From the NCBI RefSeq assembly GCF_036965045.1, contig NZ_JBALOV010000003.1:1-64000 (forward strand): a stretch of 64,000 nucleotides of DNA, given 5' to 3'. Of the stretch, positions 1 to 8,600 are shown one piece after another (within the stretch, counting starts at the first letter, position 1; each line of letters begins with the position of its first letter). Source of the stretch: Ferdinandcohnia sp036965045 (GTDB taxonomy: Bacteria; Bacillota; Bacilli; Bacillales; Bacillaceae_L). The translations under genes were made by a program, and so were the position numbers. The notes under the pieces were generated by a model. That model saw only the letters and a program-made list of their open reading frames with translations. It searched no databases and had not been told where the DNA came from.

Positions 1-114
1 AAGTAAATTAACAAATCAAGTCCTATTATTTTTCTTCTTTTTAAATATCGTTGGTACACAATTTATAAGATGGTACTAATCTGATTATCAAAATTGAAAT
101 GACTCACTTTAAGA

Positions 115-145
115 TAGAAGCTTCACTTGGCGCTTCTATTTTTTT
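115..145 (+). terminator. Intrinsic terminator
   Basis: TAGAAGC (115-121) pairs with GCTTCTA (132-138) and is followed by seven T on the + strand. It would end a + strand transcript entering from the left of the window. Positions 146-224 hold nothing else that I recognise. Confidence 0.7.
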
Positions 146-224
146 GATTCTTTTTTACTTCGCAATATGGTTCTATTGGACATTATTGAGTCATTTTCTT
201 TTTAAACTAAACTGCCCCTTTAGC

Positions 225-821
225 TTAATAAGAATATAAAAGTTGAGTTACTTTGTTAGTCCATTCACCTTCTACATCAGCCAGCAAGGTACTCCAACCC
301 AAATTCCTTGCTACTATTAGGTTTTTCTCTTGGTCGTCAACGAATAAAACATCCTGATTATTATCAAGATTTGAATTAACCGTTAAAAATATATCAACCT
401 GGGGTTTACAATATCCCACATCGCCAGAAATAGTTATACTGCTTATGTAATCTTGCACAGGATCAATTATGTGTTTCACCCATTCTATACGGTGATTACT
501 TAATAAATGTATTTTTGAATAATTACTCCATATTGGAATTTGGTCAAGTGTAGGCAGTGGTTTTATAGTCGTTATTAAGCTACTTTTGGCATATACTACA
601 TCGATTGTTGGGAATTTTTTTAATAATCTATCCCAAAATTCTTGTTCCTCAATATTCCCTGTCCATAATTCCTCACGAATGTCCTTTCTGAACTTAATGA
701 GGTCATCATAAGTAGCATCAAATTTTGAAGATAGAACCTCCCAAAATATCGGTGAAAAATTAGTAGCAATTACCCCAGCTATATCTAAAATTAAATTAGG
801 TTTTCCACTCATTCTCTTCAT
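225..821 (-). CDS. HAD-superfamily hydrolase
   Basis: Probable small-molecule phosphatase or dehalogenase of the haloacid dehalogenase superfamily, 198 residues, cytosolic, with no signal peptide. Motif I is LILDIAGVI near the N-terminus, with the nucleophile Asp but Ala in place of the second Asp, as in the D-x-G-G-V type HAD branch. HLLSNHR is motif II, GYCKPQVDIF supplies the motif III lysine, and FVDDQEKN is motif IV with the paired Asp. The helical cap lies between residues about 15 and 85. GGAAAGG lies just upstream of the ATG at 821. The gene stands alone, so the substrate cannot be inferred. Confidence 0.8.
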   Translation of the reverse strand: MKRMSGKPNLILDIAGVIATNFSPIFWEVLSSKFDATYDDLIKFRKDIREELWTGNIEEQEFWDRLLKKFPTIDVVYAKSSLITTIKPLPTLDQIPIWSNYSKIHLLSNHRIEWVKHIIDPVQDYISSITISGDVGYCKPQVDIFLTVNSNLDNNQDVLFVDDQEKNLIVARNLGWSTLLADVEGEWTNKVTQLLYSY

Positions 822-987
822 TCGCCTTTCCGAAAATATGCTTTATTATATGTTTCGTCACTATAAATTTGATTCCTGCTTCTTTCACTAAATGCTTCGA
901 TAGAGTCGAATTGTATCTTCCGTTTAAATTTCTAGAATCAGGTCAATAATTCCTTTAAAAATAGAAGTTTAAAGGGAGAGATGTATT

Positions 988-1728
988 TTGTTATTATCAA
1001 AAGCATGGGAAACGTATGAATCGGATAAGAGAATAGAGGGATTTTCACCACAAACTTTAAAAGCATATCAACTTCAGGTCAACCTACTAATTCGTCATTT
1101 TGGAGATATAGAAATTGCTTTACTTTCAACNNNNNNNNNNNNNNNNNNNNNNNNNNNNNNNNNNNNNNNNNNNNNGCAGCTAAGATTAAAGAGCCAAAGA
1201 AAGGGAAAAGAATCCCAAAGTTTTTAGCAGAAAGGGAGATTGAACATCTTCGAGAAGCTAGCTTACACCTACGGAGAAGGCCCTATTTGAGTTAATGTTT
1301 TCAACTGGTTGTCGAATTGGTGAGATCGTAACACTCGATAAGAATAGCATTTCACTCTGCCATCGTTAAGGGTAAAGGTGATAAGGAAAGAGAAGTATAT
1401 TTTAATATTCGATGTGAGATTTGGCTTAAACGATATATAGAAAGCCGAGAAGATAATGATGCAGCCGTCTTTGTAACGGAAAGACATCCTCATCGAATGA
1501 GCAAAGCACAAATGGGATATATCATTAAACGAATATCAAAACTGGCAGGTATTAACAAAGTAATCCATCCGCATCAACTGAGACACAGTTATGCAACCCA
1601 CTTACTAAATAATGGTGCACCTATTGAAGTGATACAGAGTTTGATGGGACATGAGAAAAGTGAACTACTCGAATATATGCAGATTAAGTGGTCGTCTCAG
1701 GAAGGAGTTTTATCAAAAGTATTTCTAA
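988..1728 (+). pseudogene. Broken tyrosine recombinase (XerC/XerD or phage integrase type)
   Basis: A site-specific tyrosine recombinase scattered over several frames. It starts at 988 with a SAM-like core-binding domain (AWETYESDKRIEGFSPQTL), runs into the assembly gap, and resumes with PKKGKRIPKFLAEREIEHL. After a first frameshift near 1260 comes FSTGCRIGEIVTL (first catalytic Arg). After a second near 1350 come IVKGKGDKEREV and HPHQLRHSYATHLL (HxxR box), then IQSLMGHEK. After two more shifts near 1665-1685 come TTRIYA (nucleophilic Tyr) and LSGRLRKEFYQKYF with a stop at 1726-1728. Every catalytic element is recognisable but no single frame joins them. It is either a true relic or low-quality sequence next to the gap. 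Confidence 0.85.
1131..1175. other. Assembly gap (45 N)
   Basis: Forty-five undetermined bases inside the recombinase relic. Round-number scaffolding is not obvious, so the true gap length is unknown. Anything across it, including the reading frame, is uncertain. Confidence 0.95.
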
Positions 1729-1787
1729 CAAATTTAATGGAGCAACTTGTTTTAATAACTGGTTGCTCTATTAAACTATTGCACCCT

Positions 1788-1997
1788 TTATTTGAATAAG
1801 AAATCAATTATCCATAGCAACACAAAAGCCAAAACAGATGTTGAAATTATATCTAAAGCAACCTTTTTCTTATCTTTAGCTTTATATTTTGAATCACCAA
1901 GTAATCTAAAAATGTAAAATACAGTAAAGATAGCAAGTAGTTCAAGGAAATTAAGTCCCATTTTATAGCCCCAATTCTTTTTATTACTATATTTCAA
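1788..1997 (-). CDS. Small hypothetical membrane protein
   Basis: 69 residues from a TTG start at 1997, or 57 from an ATG at 1961 (MGLNFLELL), which has a G-rich stretch about 7 bases upstream and is my preferred start. Two hydrophobic segments (FLELLAIFTVFYIFRLL and SVLAFVLLWIIDFLF) are separated by a short Lys-rich loop (KYKAKDKKK), giving a hairpin topology. I recognise no family. It is convergent with the recombinase relic and ends about 60 bases beyond that relic's stop. The compact hydrophobic-basic-hydrophobic pattern argues that it is a real gene, but this is not certain. Confidence 0.5.
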   Translation of the reverse strand: MKYSNKKNWGYKMGLNFLELLAIFTVFYIFRLLGDSKYKAKDKKKVALDIISTSVLAFVLLWIIDFLFK

Positions 1998-2231
1998 TGT
2001 TCACCCAAAATTTTCCTTCTTCTTGCTAAAAAAACCTGCTCGATTACTTAACTAGCAATTACATTCTTTCTCTTGAAGAGATGCTTTTTTAGTTTGAGTA
2101 AATTATTTCATAAACTGTTCCCGACAGAGTGTACTTTATTAAGATCAAGATAAGTCTGAGTAACAAAACGAAAACCAATAAAAGGAAAAAGGGTAATCAA
2201 TGTGGAATATATGTATTAAACGTTTGGGGAG

Positions 2232-2945
2232 ATGTATAGATTGAGCAAATTATTAAATATAAGTGAAAAGATATTTGTTTTCCCGTTTGGTGAAGAAGGA
2301 GTACAAGCAAATGTTGGCATTATAATCGCTGATGATAAATGTATCCTTATTGATAGTGGAAATAGCCCGCAGCAAGCGAATTTAATAAAGAAAGAATTAG
2401 AAAAGATTGAAGCTCCACCTGTAAAATATATCATCTACACACACCATCATTGGGACCATACCTTTGGCAGTGCTATCTTTAATGATTGTGAAGTTATAGC
2501 CCATGAGCGCACTTTTGAATATCTGAAGCAAATGCAAGAAATAAATTGGAGTAAAGAATATTTATTAAGTGAAATAGAAAAAGATCAATCGCTGAAATTC
2601 AGCCATGAATCAAAGATTAAAGCAATAAATGATTGGGAATCGTTTAACATTGTCTTACCTAGTATTACTTTTACTGACAGGATGACTGTAAACATAAATA
2701 AAGTTACCTTAGAATTAAGTTTTATTGGAGGGCAACATGCAGATGATTCAATTTTGATAAAAGTGTTAGATTCAAATGTTCTTTTTGTTGGGGATTGTTT
2801 TTATCCAAAATCTGCTGATGGTTCTCCATCCTTGGATATTTTAAAGTTTTTACATAAAGAATCTGCAAAAGTGTACATCCATGGGCATGGTGCCCCTGCT
2901 ACATTTGAAGAATTAGAAGCTTTTATTAAGCAAATTGAGAAATAA
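2232..2945 (+). CDS. Metallo-beta-lactamase-fold hydrolase
   Basis: Cytosolic zinc hydrolase, 237 residues. The metal-binding motif THHHWDHT (HxHxDH, residues about 71-78) is clear. A further His occurs in GGQHADDS, an Asp in VLFVGDCFYP, and a last His in VYIHGHGAP, which completes the usual ligand set of the family. There is no signal peptide, so it is not a secreted beta-lactamase. The substrate is unknown; relatives include glyoxalase II-like and quorum-quenching enzymes. GGGGAG abuts the ATG at 2232, so translation could instead start at TTG 2241, nine bases after that site. It is monocistronic. Confidence 0.8.
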   Translation: MYRLSKLLNISEKIFVFPFGEEGVQANVGIIIADDKCILIDSGNSPQQANLIKKELEKIEAPPVKYIIYTHHHWDHTFGSAIFNDCEVIAHERTFEYLKQMQEINWSKEYLLSEIEKDQSLKFSHESKIKAINDWESFNIVLPSITFTDRMTVNINKVTLELSFIGGQHADDSILIKVLDSNVLFVGDCFYPKSADGSPSLDILKFLHKESAKVYIHGHGAPATFEELEAFIKQIEK

Positions 2946-3062
2946 CTTTTGGCTGTTTTCTAAAAGATGGATGCTCTAAGATACATTCCTTGACAAGATA
3001 CTAACTTAAAGATATTTTAATTTTACAAAAATTGTTATAACATAGTGATAGGGGGTGAATAT

Positions 3063-3233
3063 ATGAATTGTAAGAATTGCGAAGGAAATTCATTTATACA
3101 AGCAACCGATTATATAAATCTTCGACCTTTAAATAAAAAAATGGCTATTGGTTCAGAGAAAGTTTATACTGTTTGCTTGGATTGTGGAGAAGTAGCATCA
3201 ATAAAAATTAAGAATCCTGAGAAATTAAAATGA
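3063..3233 (+). CDS. Zinc-ribbon mini-protein
   Basis: 56 residues. I chose the ATG at 3063 because GGGGGTGA sits at 3050-3057, at ideal spacing, instead of the GTG at 3045. Two knuckles, CKNCEG near the N-terminus and CLDCGE near residue 41, form a C-x2-C / C-x2-C zinc ribbon. The residues between them (YINLRPLNKK and EKVYTVCLDCG) resemble small stand-alone zinc-ribbon proteins of Bacillus with no assigned function. It may bind nucleic acid or a protein partner; this is inference only. Confidence 0.65.
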   Translation: MNCKNCEGNSFIQATDYINLRPLNKKMAIGSEKVYTVCLDCGEVASIKIKNPEKLK

Positions 3234-3251
3234 AAACATTTAGTTAGATTC

Positions 3252-3417
3252 CTAGATACTACCATTTGACCTGGTCATATCATTGAAAGTTTTTCCGCAA
3301 TCATTACATAGATAGCGTTGCCTTAAACGATATTTACCGTTAAGTTTACCCGATGTACTTCCAAAATGAACACAGCCATAACCAGAAGTAAATCGGACTG
3401 CACGAATGTTAACAAGT
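3252..3417 (-). pseudogene. Transposase N-terminal zinc-finger relic (IS1595/ISXO2-like)
   Basis: Reading the minus strand gives a short stretch ending RQRYLCNDCGKTFNDMT before a stop at 3252-3254. This matches the N-terminal zinc-binding module common to IS1595-group transposases (C-x2-C, about 20 residues, C-x2-C-GKTFND). Here the first knuckle reads CVHF, with its second Cys lost, and the rest of the transposase is missing. No terminal inverted repeats were found. It is a dead fragment of an insertion sequence. Confidence 0.6.
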
Positions 3418-3428
3418 TAGTCTAGACC

Positions 3429-3465
3429 AAAAAAAGCATACCAATTCGGATCTTAATTGATATGC
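3429..3465 (-). terminator. Intrinsic terminator of the EamA gene
   Basis: On the minus strand, GCATATCAATT pairs with AATTGGTATGC (one mismatch) and is followed by seven T. It lies about 75 bases beyond the stop codon of the transporter at 3539. Confidence 0.75.
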
Positions 3466-3508
3466 TCATTCTAACCTATTTACAATATCTCATCACAGAT
3501 GTATGTAA

Positions 3509-3526
3509 ACGGAGGCAATCCTCCGT
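3509..3526 (-). terminator. Short hairpin just after the EamA stop codon
   Basis: ACGGAGG-CAAT-CCTCCGT is a perfect 7-bp stem 13 bases after the stop codon. The T-run after it is weak, so it may be a 3' stabilising hairpin working with the stronger terminator at 3429-3465. Confidence 0.4.
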
Positions 3527-3538
3527 ATATTTTATTAA

Positions 3539-4504
3539 CTAGGATGCCCGCTCACGCAAATTCGGTTGACGCACTGGTTTGTATTCTTTCTTTTGCCACC
3601 TTACAAAAAGATTGTTTGCGACAAGTGAAAGAATGATTAAGACCGTTCCAAGAATATCAAACATCGTGACATCATAGCCTTGATAAATCGAAACTAAAAG
3701 TGTAGTAACGGGAACAAAATTAATGAATAAAAGGGCATTGATTGGAGATAAAATGCTGACACCGACGTTCCAACCAAGCAGTGCAATCAGACCCGGAAAA
3801 ATAATCATAAACAATAAATGCGGTCCTGTTGCTGCGATCACTTCTGCTGTTGGAATAGATACATAGCCAACTAGCGTTGCGCCTGCTACAACCACAGCTG
3901 CTGTTACTGTTCCGAGTAAACAGCTTAATGTGGAATAACGCAATACGGACCAACCGCTAAATTCGCTTCCCCCCATTGTGTAGATTACCCAGCCAACAAC
4001 CGCAAGGAATATTAATACAGATGGAATGATGTTATCCGTCGCACTTAGGAATGATTGAATATCCCCTTTTGTAATGACGAATACCGCACCGACCAATGAC
4101 ACGATGACACATGCTAATGTAAATGAATGTGGACGTTTTTTATATAACATCCAGACAATTACAATTGAAATCATCGGCATCAATGACTCATTAATGGATG
4201 CAACCATGACTCCTGGCTCACCCAATAAATCTTCTCCCCAGAAGATAAAGAGGTTATAGACCGTAAAGGCCATTGTCCCAAAGAACCATAATTTGAGGCC
4301 TTTGCCTTCAAAGCGAAACGCTTGTTTTCCTTCTTTCCAGAACAGCATCGCAACCAAAATAATCGTAACGGCTCCATAACGTATGATTGTAAAATAAAAT
4401 GGATCAATATGTGTAAAGGCTGCATGTGCAACAGGGAACATGGCACCCCATGAAACCGCAGCAATAAAACACAAAACAGCTCCCCAAAATACATTGTTTC
4501 TCAC
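3539..4504 (-). CDS. EamA-family (DMT superfamily) transporter
   Basis: 321 residues, inner-membrane drug/metabolite transporter with about ten transmembrane helices arranged as two EamA repeats (roughly residues 5-140 and 160-300). Signature pieces are AAVSWGAMFPVAHAAF in helix 1, INESLMPMISIVIVWMLYKKRP at the end of the first repeat, and the corresponding FINFVPVTTLLVSIYQGYD in the second. The GTG start at 4504 is preceded by GGGGAGG. Members usually export amino acids or other metabolites; the substrate is unknown. It is divergently transcribed from the LysR gene at 4649, whose product probably controls it. Confidence 0.88.
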   Translation of the reverse strand: MRNNVFWGAVLCFIAAVSWGAMFPVAHAAFTHIDPFYFTIIRYGAVTIILVAMLFWKEGKQAFRFEGKGLKLWFFGTMAFTVYNLFIFWGEDLLGEPGVMVASINESLMPMISIVIVWMLYKKRPHSFTLACVIVSLVGAVFVITKGDIQSFLSATDNIIPSVLIFLAVVGWVIYTMGGSEFSGWSVLRYSTLSCLLGTVTAAVVVAGATLVGYVSIPTAEVIAATGPHLLFMIIFPGLIALLGWNVGVSILSPINALLFINFVPVTTLLVSIYQGYDVTMFDILGTVLIILSLVANNLFVRWQKKEYKPVRQPNLRERAS

Positions 4505-4590
4505 TTTCTTCTGCCTCCCCTATATGAATGACAATCTTGATTATCTCCCTTTTTTGATATCTTGTAAAATGAATAATAATGATTAACTAC

Positions 4591-4607
4591 TATCACTTTT
4601 CGTGATA
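4591..4607. promoter_or_regulatory. Candidate LysR operator
   Basis: TATCAC-TTTTC-GTGATA is a perfect dyad in the divergent spacer, 42 bases before the LysR start codon. T4593 and A4605 give the T-N11-A arrangement typical of LysR-type regulators. Binding is inferred from position and symmetry. Confidence 0.6.
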
Positions 4608-4648
4608 TCATAGAAGGATAGAATCATAGCAATCGGAGGAGACAAAAA

Positions 4649-5533
4649 GTGGAATTTAAAGATTTAGAGATTTTTCAGTTGGTTGCAGAAAAAGGAACCA
4701 TTACAGAAGCGGCAAAAGATTTGAAATACGTGCAATCGAATATTACATCCCGAATCCGGAAGCTAGAAGCGGAAATGAACACTCCCTTGTTCAATCGCCA
4801 TCGACGCGGGATGAGCTTAACACCAGAAGGAAAAAAACTTTTAACCTACAGTCAAAAGATATTAGCCTTAACTGAAGAAATGAAACAAGCGGTTCAAACC
4901 GATCATGAACCTTCAGGAAAATTAGAAATTGGTACAGTGGAAACGGTTATTCATTTACCTAAAATCCTATCAAGCTATGTAAAAAAATATAAGGATGTTG
5001 ATTTGTCTATTTTTACGGGTGTGACAAGTACATTAGTGGAGGAAGTTTTGCAGCATCGGTTGGATGGCGCGTTTATCACTGAATCTGATTTGCACCCCGA
5101 CCTTGTATCCCATGAAGTATTTCAAGAAGAACTTGTCCTCATTTCCGACAATCGAGTGTCCAGTCTAGATGAGTTAGTCGAAGAACCGATACTTTGTTTT
5201 AGCAAGGGCTGCGGATACCGGGCACGTCTAGCGGAATGGTATCGAGACCAAAATATTGCCCCCAAGAAAATAATGGAATTCGGCACATTAGAGACGATCT
5301 TGCGCAGTACGGCCATGGGACTTGGCATTGCCTTTGTGCCAAAATCAGAAGTAAAGCAATTAGAAAAAGAAGGACTCCTTCATTTTCACAAACTGCCAGA
5401 GCAGTATAGTAAAATAAAAACGGTTTTCGTAAGAAGATCCGATACGTACCTTACCCCAACGATTGAGAAATTTATCGAGACGATTGAAACGAGTAAACTG
5501 GAGAACCATGGGGACGTTCCTTGTAGTTCTTGA
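4649..5533 (+). CDS. LysR-family transcriptional regulator
   Basis: 294 residues. The N-terminal winged helix-turn-helix occupies about residues 1-60 (MEFKDLEIFQLVAEKGTI, then the recognition region QSNITSRIRKLEAEM). The substrate-binding effector domain covers about residues 90-285. The start is GTG at 4649, with GGAGGAG upstream. It faces the EamA transporter, the classic layout for a LysR regulator that activates an export gene when its effector accumulates and represses itself. The effector is unknown. The 3' end lies just before a strong hairpin at 5559, whose T-run faces the opposite strand. Confidence 0.9.
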   Translation: MEFKDLEIFQLVAEKGTITEAAKDLKYVQSNITSRIRKLEAEMNTPLFNRHRRGMSLTPEGKKLLTYSQKILALTEEMKQAVQTDHEPSGKLEIGTVETVIHLPKILSSYVKKYKDVDLSIFTGVTSTLVEEVLQHRLDGAFITESDLHPDLVSHEVFQEELVLISDNRVSSLDELVEEPILCFSKGCGYRARLAEWYRDQNIAPKKIMEFGTLETILRSTAMGLGIAFVPKSEVKQLEKEGLLHFHKLPEQYSKIKTVFVRRSDTYLTPTIEKFIETIETSKLENHGDVPCSS

Positions 5534-5558
5534 TTATTTTCTCCTTAAATAGAAAAAA

Positions 5559-5605
5559 GGAGCCTGCCCCAGTTACGGTCTTTACCGCAACTGGGGGCAG
5601 GCTCC
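5559..5605 (-). terminator. Terminator of the Wadjet operon; member of a dispersed hairpin family
   Basis: GGAGCCTGCCCCAGTT pairs with AACTGGGGGCAGGCTCC (one extra G), with a loop that itself contains ACGGT/ACCG. On the minus strand it is followed by six T, so it terminates the jet operon. Its sequence recurs at 13476-13528 and 58894-58945. Confidence 0.85.
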
Positions 5606-5622
5606 AGAATTGTTCTCATCCC

Positions 5623-8600
5623 TTATTGATAAATCCGAAATGCAGGAACAATCGTATCTGAAACAATTTCTTTTCCTTTTTCACGAATGAAGTCCAACTT
5701 ATAATAAGCCTCAAATCGTTGGCTGATTTCCGTCTTCACCAGCTCGGGTGGTGTAACAACGATGAATTGGAACTTCAGTTTTTGTGCAACTGCGAAGATT
5801 GGATCAAGAACGTGTGCGGATGCCGCCTGTCCGAATGGATTATCACAGACTAGCGGTACCCAGCTTTGATCTGTTTCACTTTTCACAGACAATAACATCA
5901 TCATCATCACCATTCTGGCTGATAATTTTTGACCGCCACTGCCATCGGATTTCGTTCTAGAGCCCTGGTTAATGGTTTGCCAGGTTGAATAATGCTCCCG
6001 TTGCGGTTTCCCGTACATAAAGGCATTATCTGTTCGCATATTATAGACAAGCAGCTCAGGATATCGATTTCGAAGTGAGACAAATAATATTTGTTCATCA
6101 CTGATGAGCTCCTTAATTTCTTGGTCTAACGCACGATTATTGTCATCGATGATATCAAATTTCTTCGTAATTTTGTTTATCGCTGCGACAAAATGCTGTT
6201 TCAGAAGCGGTTCAATCTCGTCTGCCTTTTTAGGTAATATATCATCCTTTAACTGGACGAGCGGAAACGTTCCTCGTTCATTTTTTAGTTTCATTTTCGC
6301 AATCATCGAACGGATCGCCTCTGAAATGCTCATCACTTTCATGCTGGCACGGCTTGCCCAGAAGCTTTGGGCCTTTTCAGCGCGCTCTTTGTCACGTTCT
6401 AATTGCTCTAATCCACTTTGAGAAAAACGCTTCATGTTTTTCACGATGCTTTGAATATGGGCATACTGCCTTGTATCCATATGATCAAGTGTTGTTAGCA
6501 CTTCGTTTTTAAAACGTGTTTCCCAATCCTTCCCTTCAATCGTAAGCTTTAGGTTTCGTAAGGATTGATCAATTTTTGCATGCTTTTCTTGCCCTTCTTC
6601 TTGAATCACTTGATGTTCTTCACACCAGCTCAAGATGGAGTTTTTACCTTGCGTCCTGATTTTTTCTACATCTTGCTCCGTGAAGGCTGCTGCTTCTTCT
6701 TTTAGGATAACCGATAGAGTTAACAAATCTCCTTCATAACCCGCAATCAATGTTTCTGTATCTTTTTGACGTTTCTCGACCTTCTTGATTTCCTCATTTG
6801 TTACTTTCGTTTGATCCTTGATTTCAATTTCCTTCACTTCTAACTCAAGATCTTCCCATCCTTCAGGCTGTTTATCATACTTGGCTACTTTTTTTCCTGC
6901 TTTGACACGTTGTTCCTTGGCATGCTGTAAGGATGTTTCTGCTATGGTAACAGCAGTCCCTTGTTCCCGCTCTGCTTTTTCCGCTGCCCTTGCATCCTTT
7001 TGTGCCGTTTGCATCATATTCTCTAAAATACTTACTGGCTCATCCGGTACGGGTGCTTGCTTCCACTCCTCGTTTGCGGCATTGAGTTTTTTCTCAAGCT
7101 TCGTTTGCTGCTTTTGCTCAGCATCTCTGGTCGCTTGAATAACGAGTAATTCTTGAGCCTGTTCTTCTTTGGATTTCTGAAGTTGTTTAAGCTCTTCGAT
7201 ATGACCTTTTATCTCTTCAAGCAAATGTGGAGATAAGCGTGGTACCTCTTCACTCTCATCCGCTTTTTCATCGGGCGGAAACACCGCTTCACTAATAAAG
7301 ATGGTGATCTCTTTAATCGTTTGTTCGGTTGTAAGCTTCCATTCGACATAAGTTTGGTTCCACTTGGTTTGTAGCTGGGCGATTTGTTGTTGCTTGTCCC
7401 CGACTTCTTGCTGTTCGATCTCTAAGGCTTCTTTTTGTTTCTCTTTCTCTCCTTTCACCCGTTTATTTTCTTGATCGAGTGCTTTTTCCTTTTCAAACTC
7501 CGTTAATACATCCACGTCTTTTCTAAGCTTTTCAATCTTTCCAGTTGTCTTTTCCAGCTGATCCTTTAGCTGAAGCTGGAGTTCTTTTTCCTTTGCTTCC
7601 TGTGTGATGATTTCTTGTAAGTTTATTTTCTTTGATTGGAGCGCATTTTGTTCGTGTTGAAGCAGTTTTTCGATATCACTAGAAAGCTCCCCTGATAAAA
7701 GCCGATCAATGTCCTGTAAATGGCGGCGTAATGATCCTTCTGTCTTTTCCATTTCACGAAGAGTGTCTTTCTTGTCGTCAATTTGTTTGGCAATCTGTAC
7801 TTTCCAGTCGGTAAACTGATTTTTGTCCGTTAATAGCTCTTGCTCTGTCCCGTTGATGAGCACAAACGATAATGGTTGGTTTTCACTGTTCATTTCTTCA
7901 CGTAAAAAGATCGGAACTGGGCTTTTAAACATTCTGCCTGAAAGAACCTGTGTATTAATTTTTTGCCATTGCTGGCCGCTTACGACTAACCCGTATGGAA
8001 GGAGAGGATACGTTAACGCAAAGCTTTCCATCTCCTCTTTACGTAAGGATTGAAGATATTGTGTTCCGTAAAACACATCAATCCCCGTCTTTTCATCAAT
8101 CCATTCCTTTAATTCTTTCACATCTTTATTCGGAATCCAAAAGGGTTCGTCATTTAAAGAATGGTCGATTTGCGTTTCCCAAAGCTCTTTTTTGATTTGT
8201 TCGGCATGCTTTCGATTTTCTTCAAGTAGTCCTTCGATTTGAATCGCATATTTCGATAATAGCGAATGGGTAAATGGAGTTGTGATCTCATCTATTAATC
8301 CATAAAGCCTGTCTACTAGTTTTTCTTCTTTATGGGCTTGCTCTTCTTTAGATGCCTTTAGCTCCTCACATTTTTCTTCCAAAGATGAAATCGCTTGGAC
8401 TAGCGTACCATGTGTAGTGGCAAGACGGTTCTGGGTTTCAATCGATTCTTTCTCCTTGGCCACTAAGTCTTCTAATCTAGCCTTTTTGTCTTCGATTTGT
8501 TTCGAAATGTGACCCAACAAGCCCTCAAAGTCGTACGTTAATCGATCACCAAATTCTTGGATCAACTCCGCTTCCTTCGACTCAAAATGATGCATCTGGG

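Noticed and set aside
1269..1511. 80-codon minus-strand frame over the recombinase relic
   Set aside because: It is antisense to clear recombinase motifs (STGCRIGEIV, KGKGDKEREV) and has no ribosome site or family resemblance.
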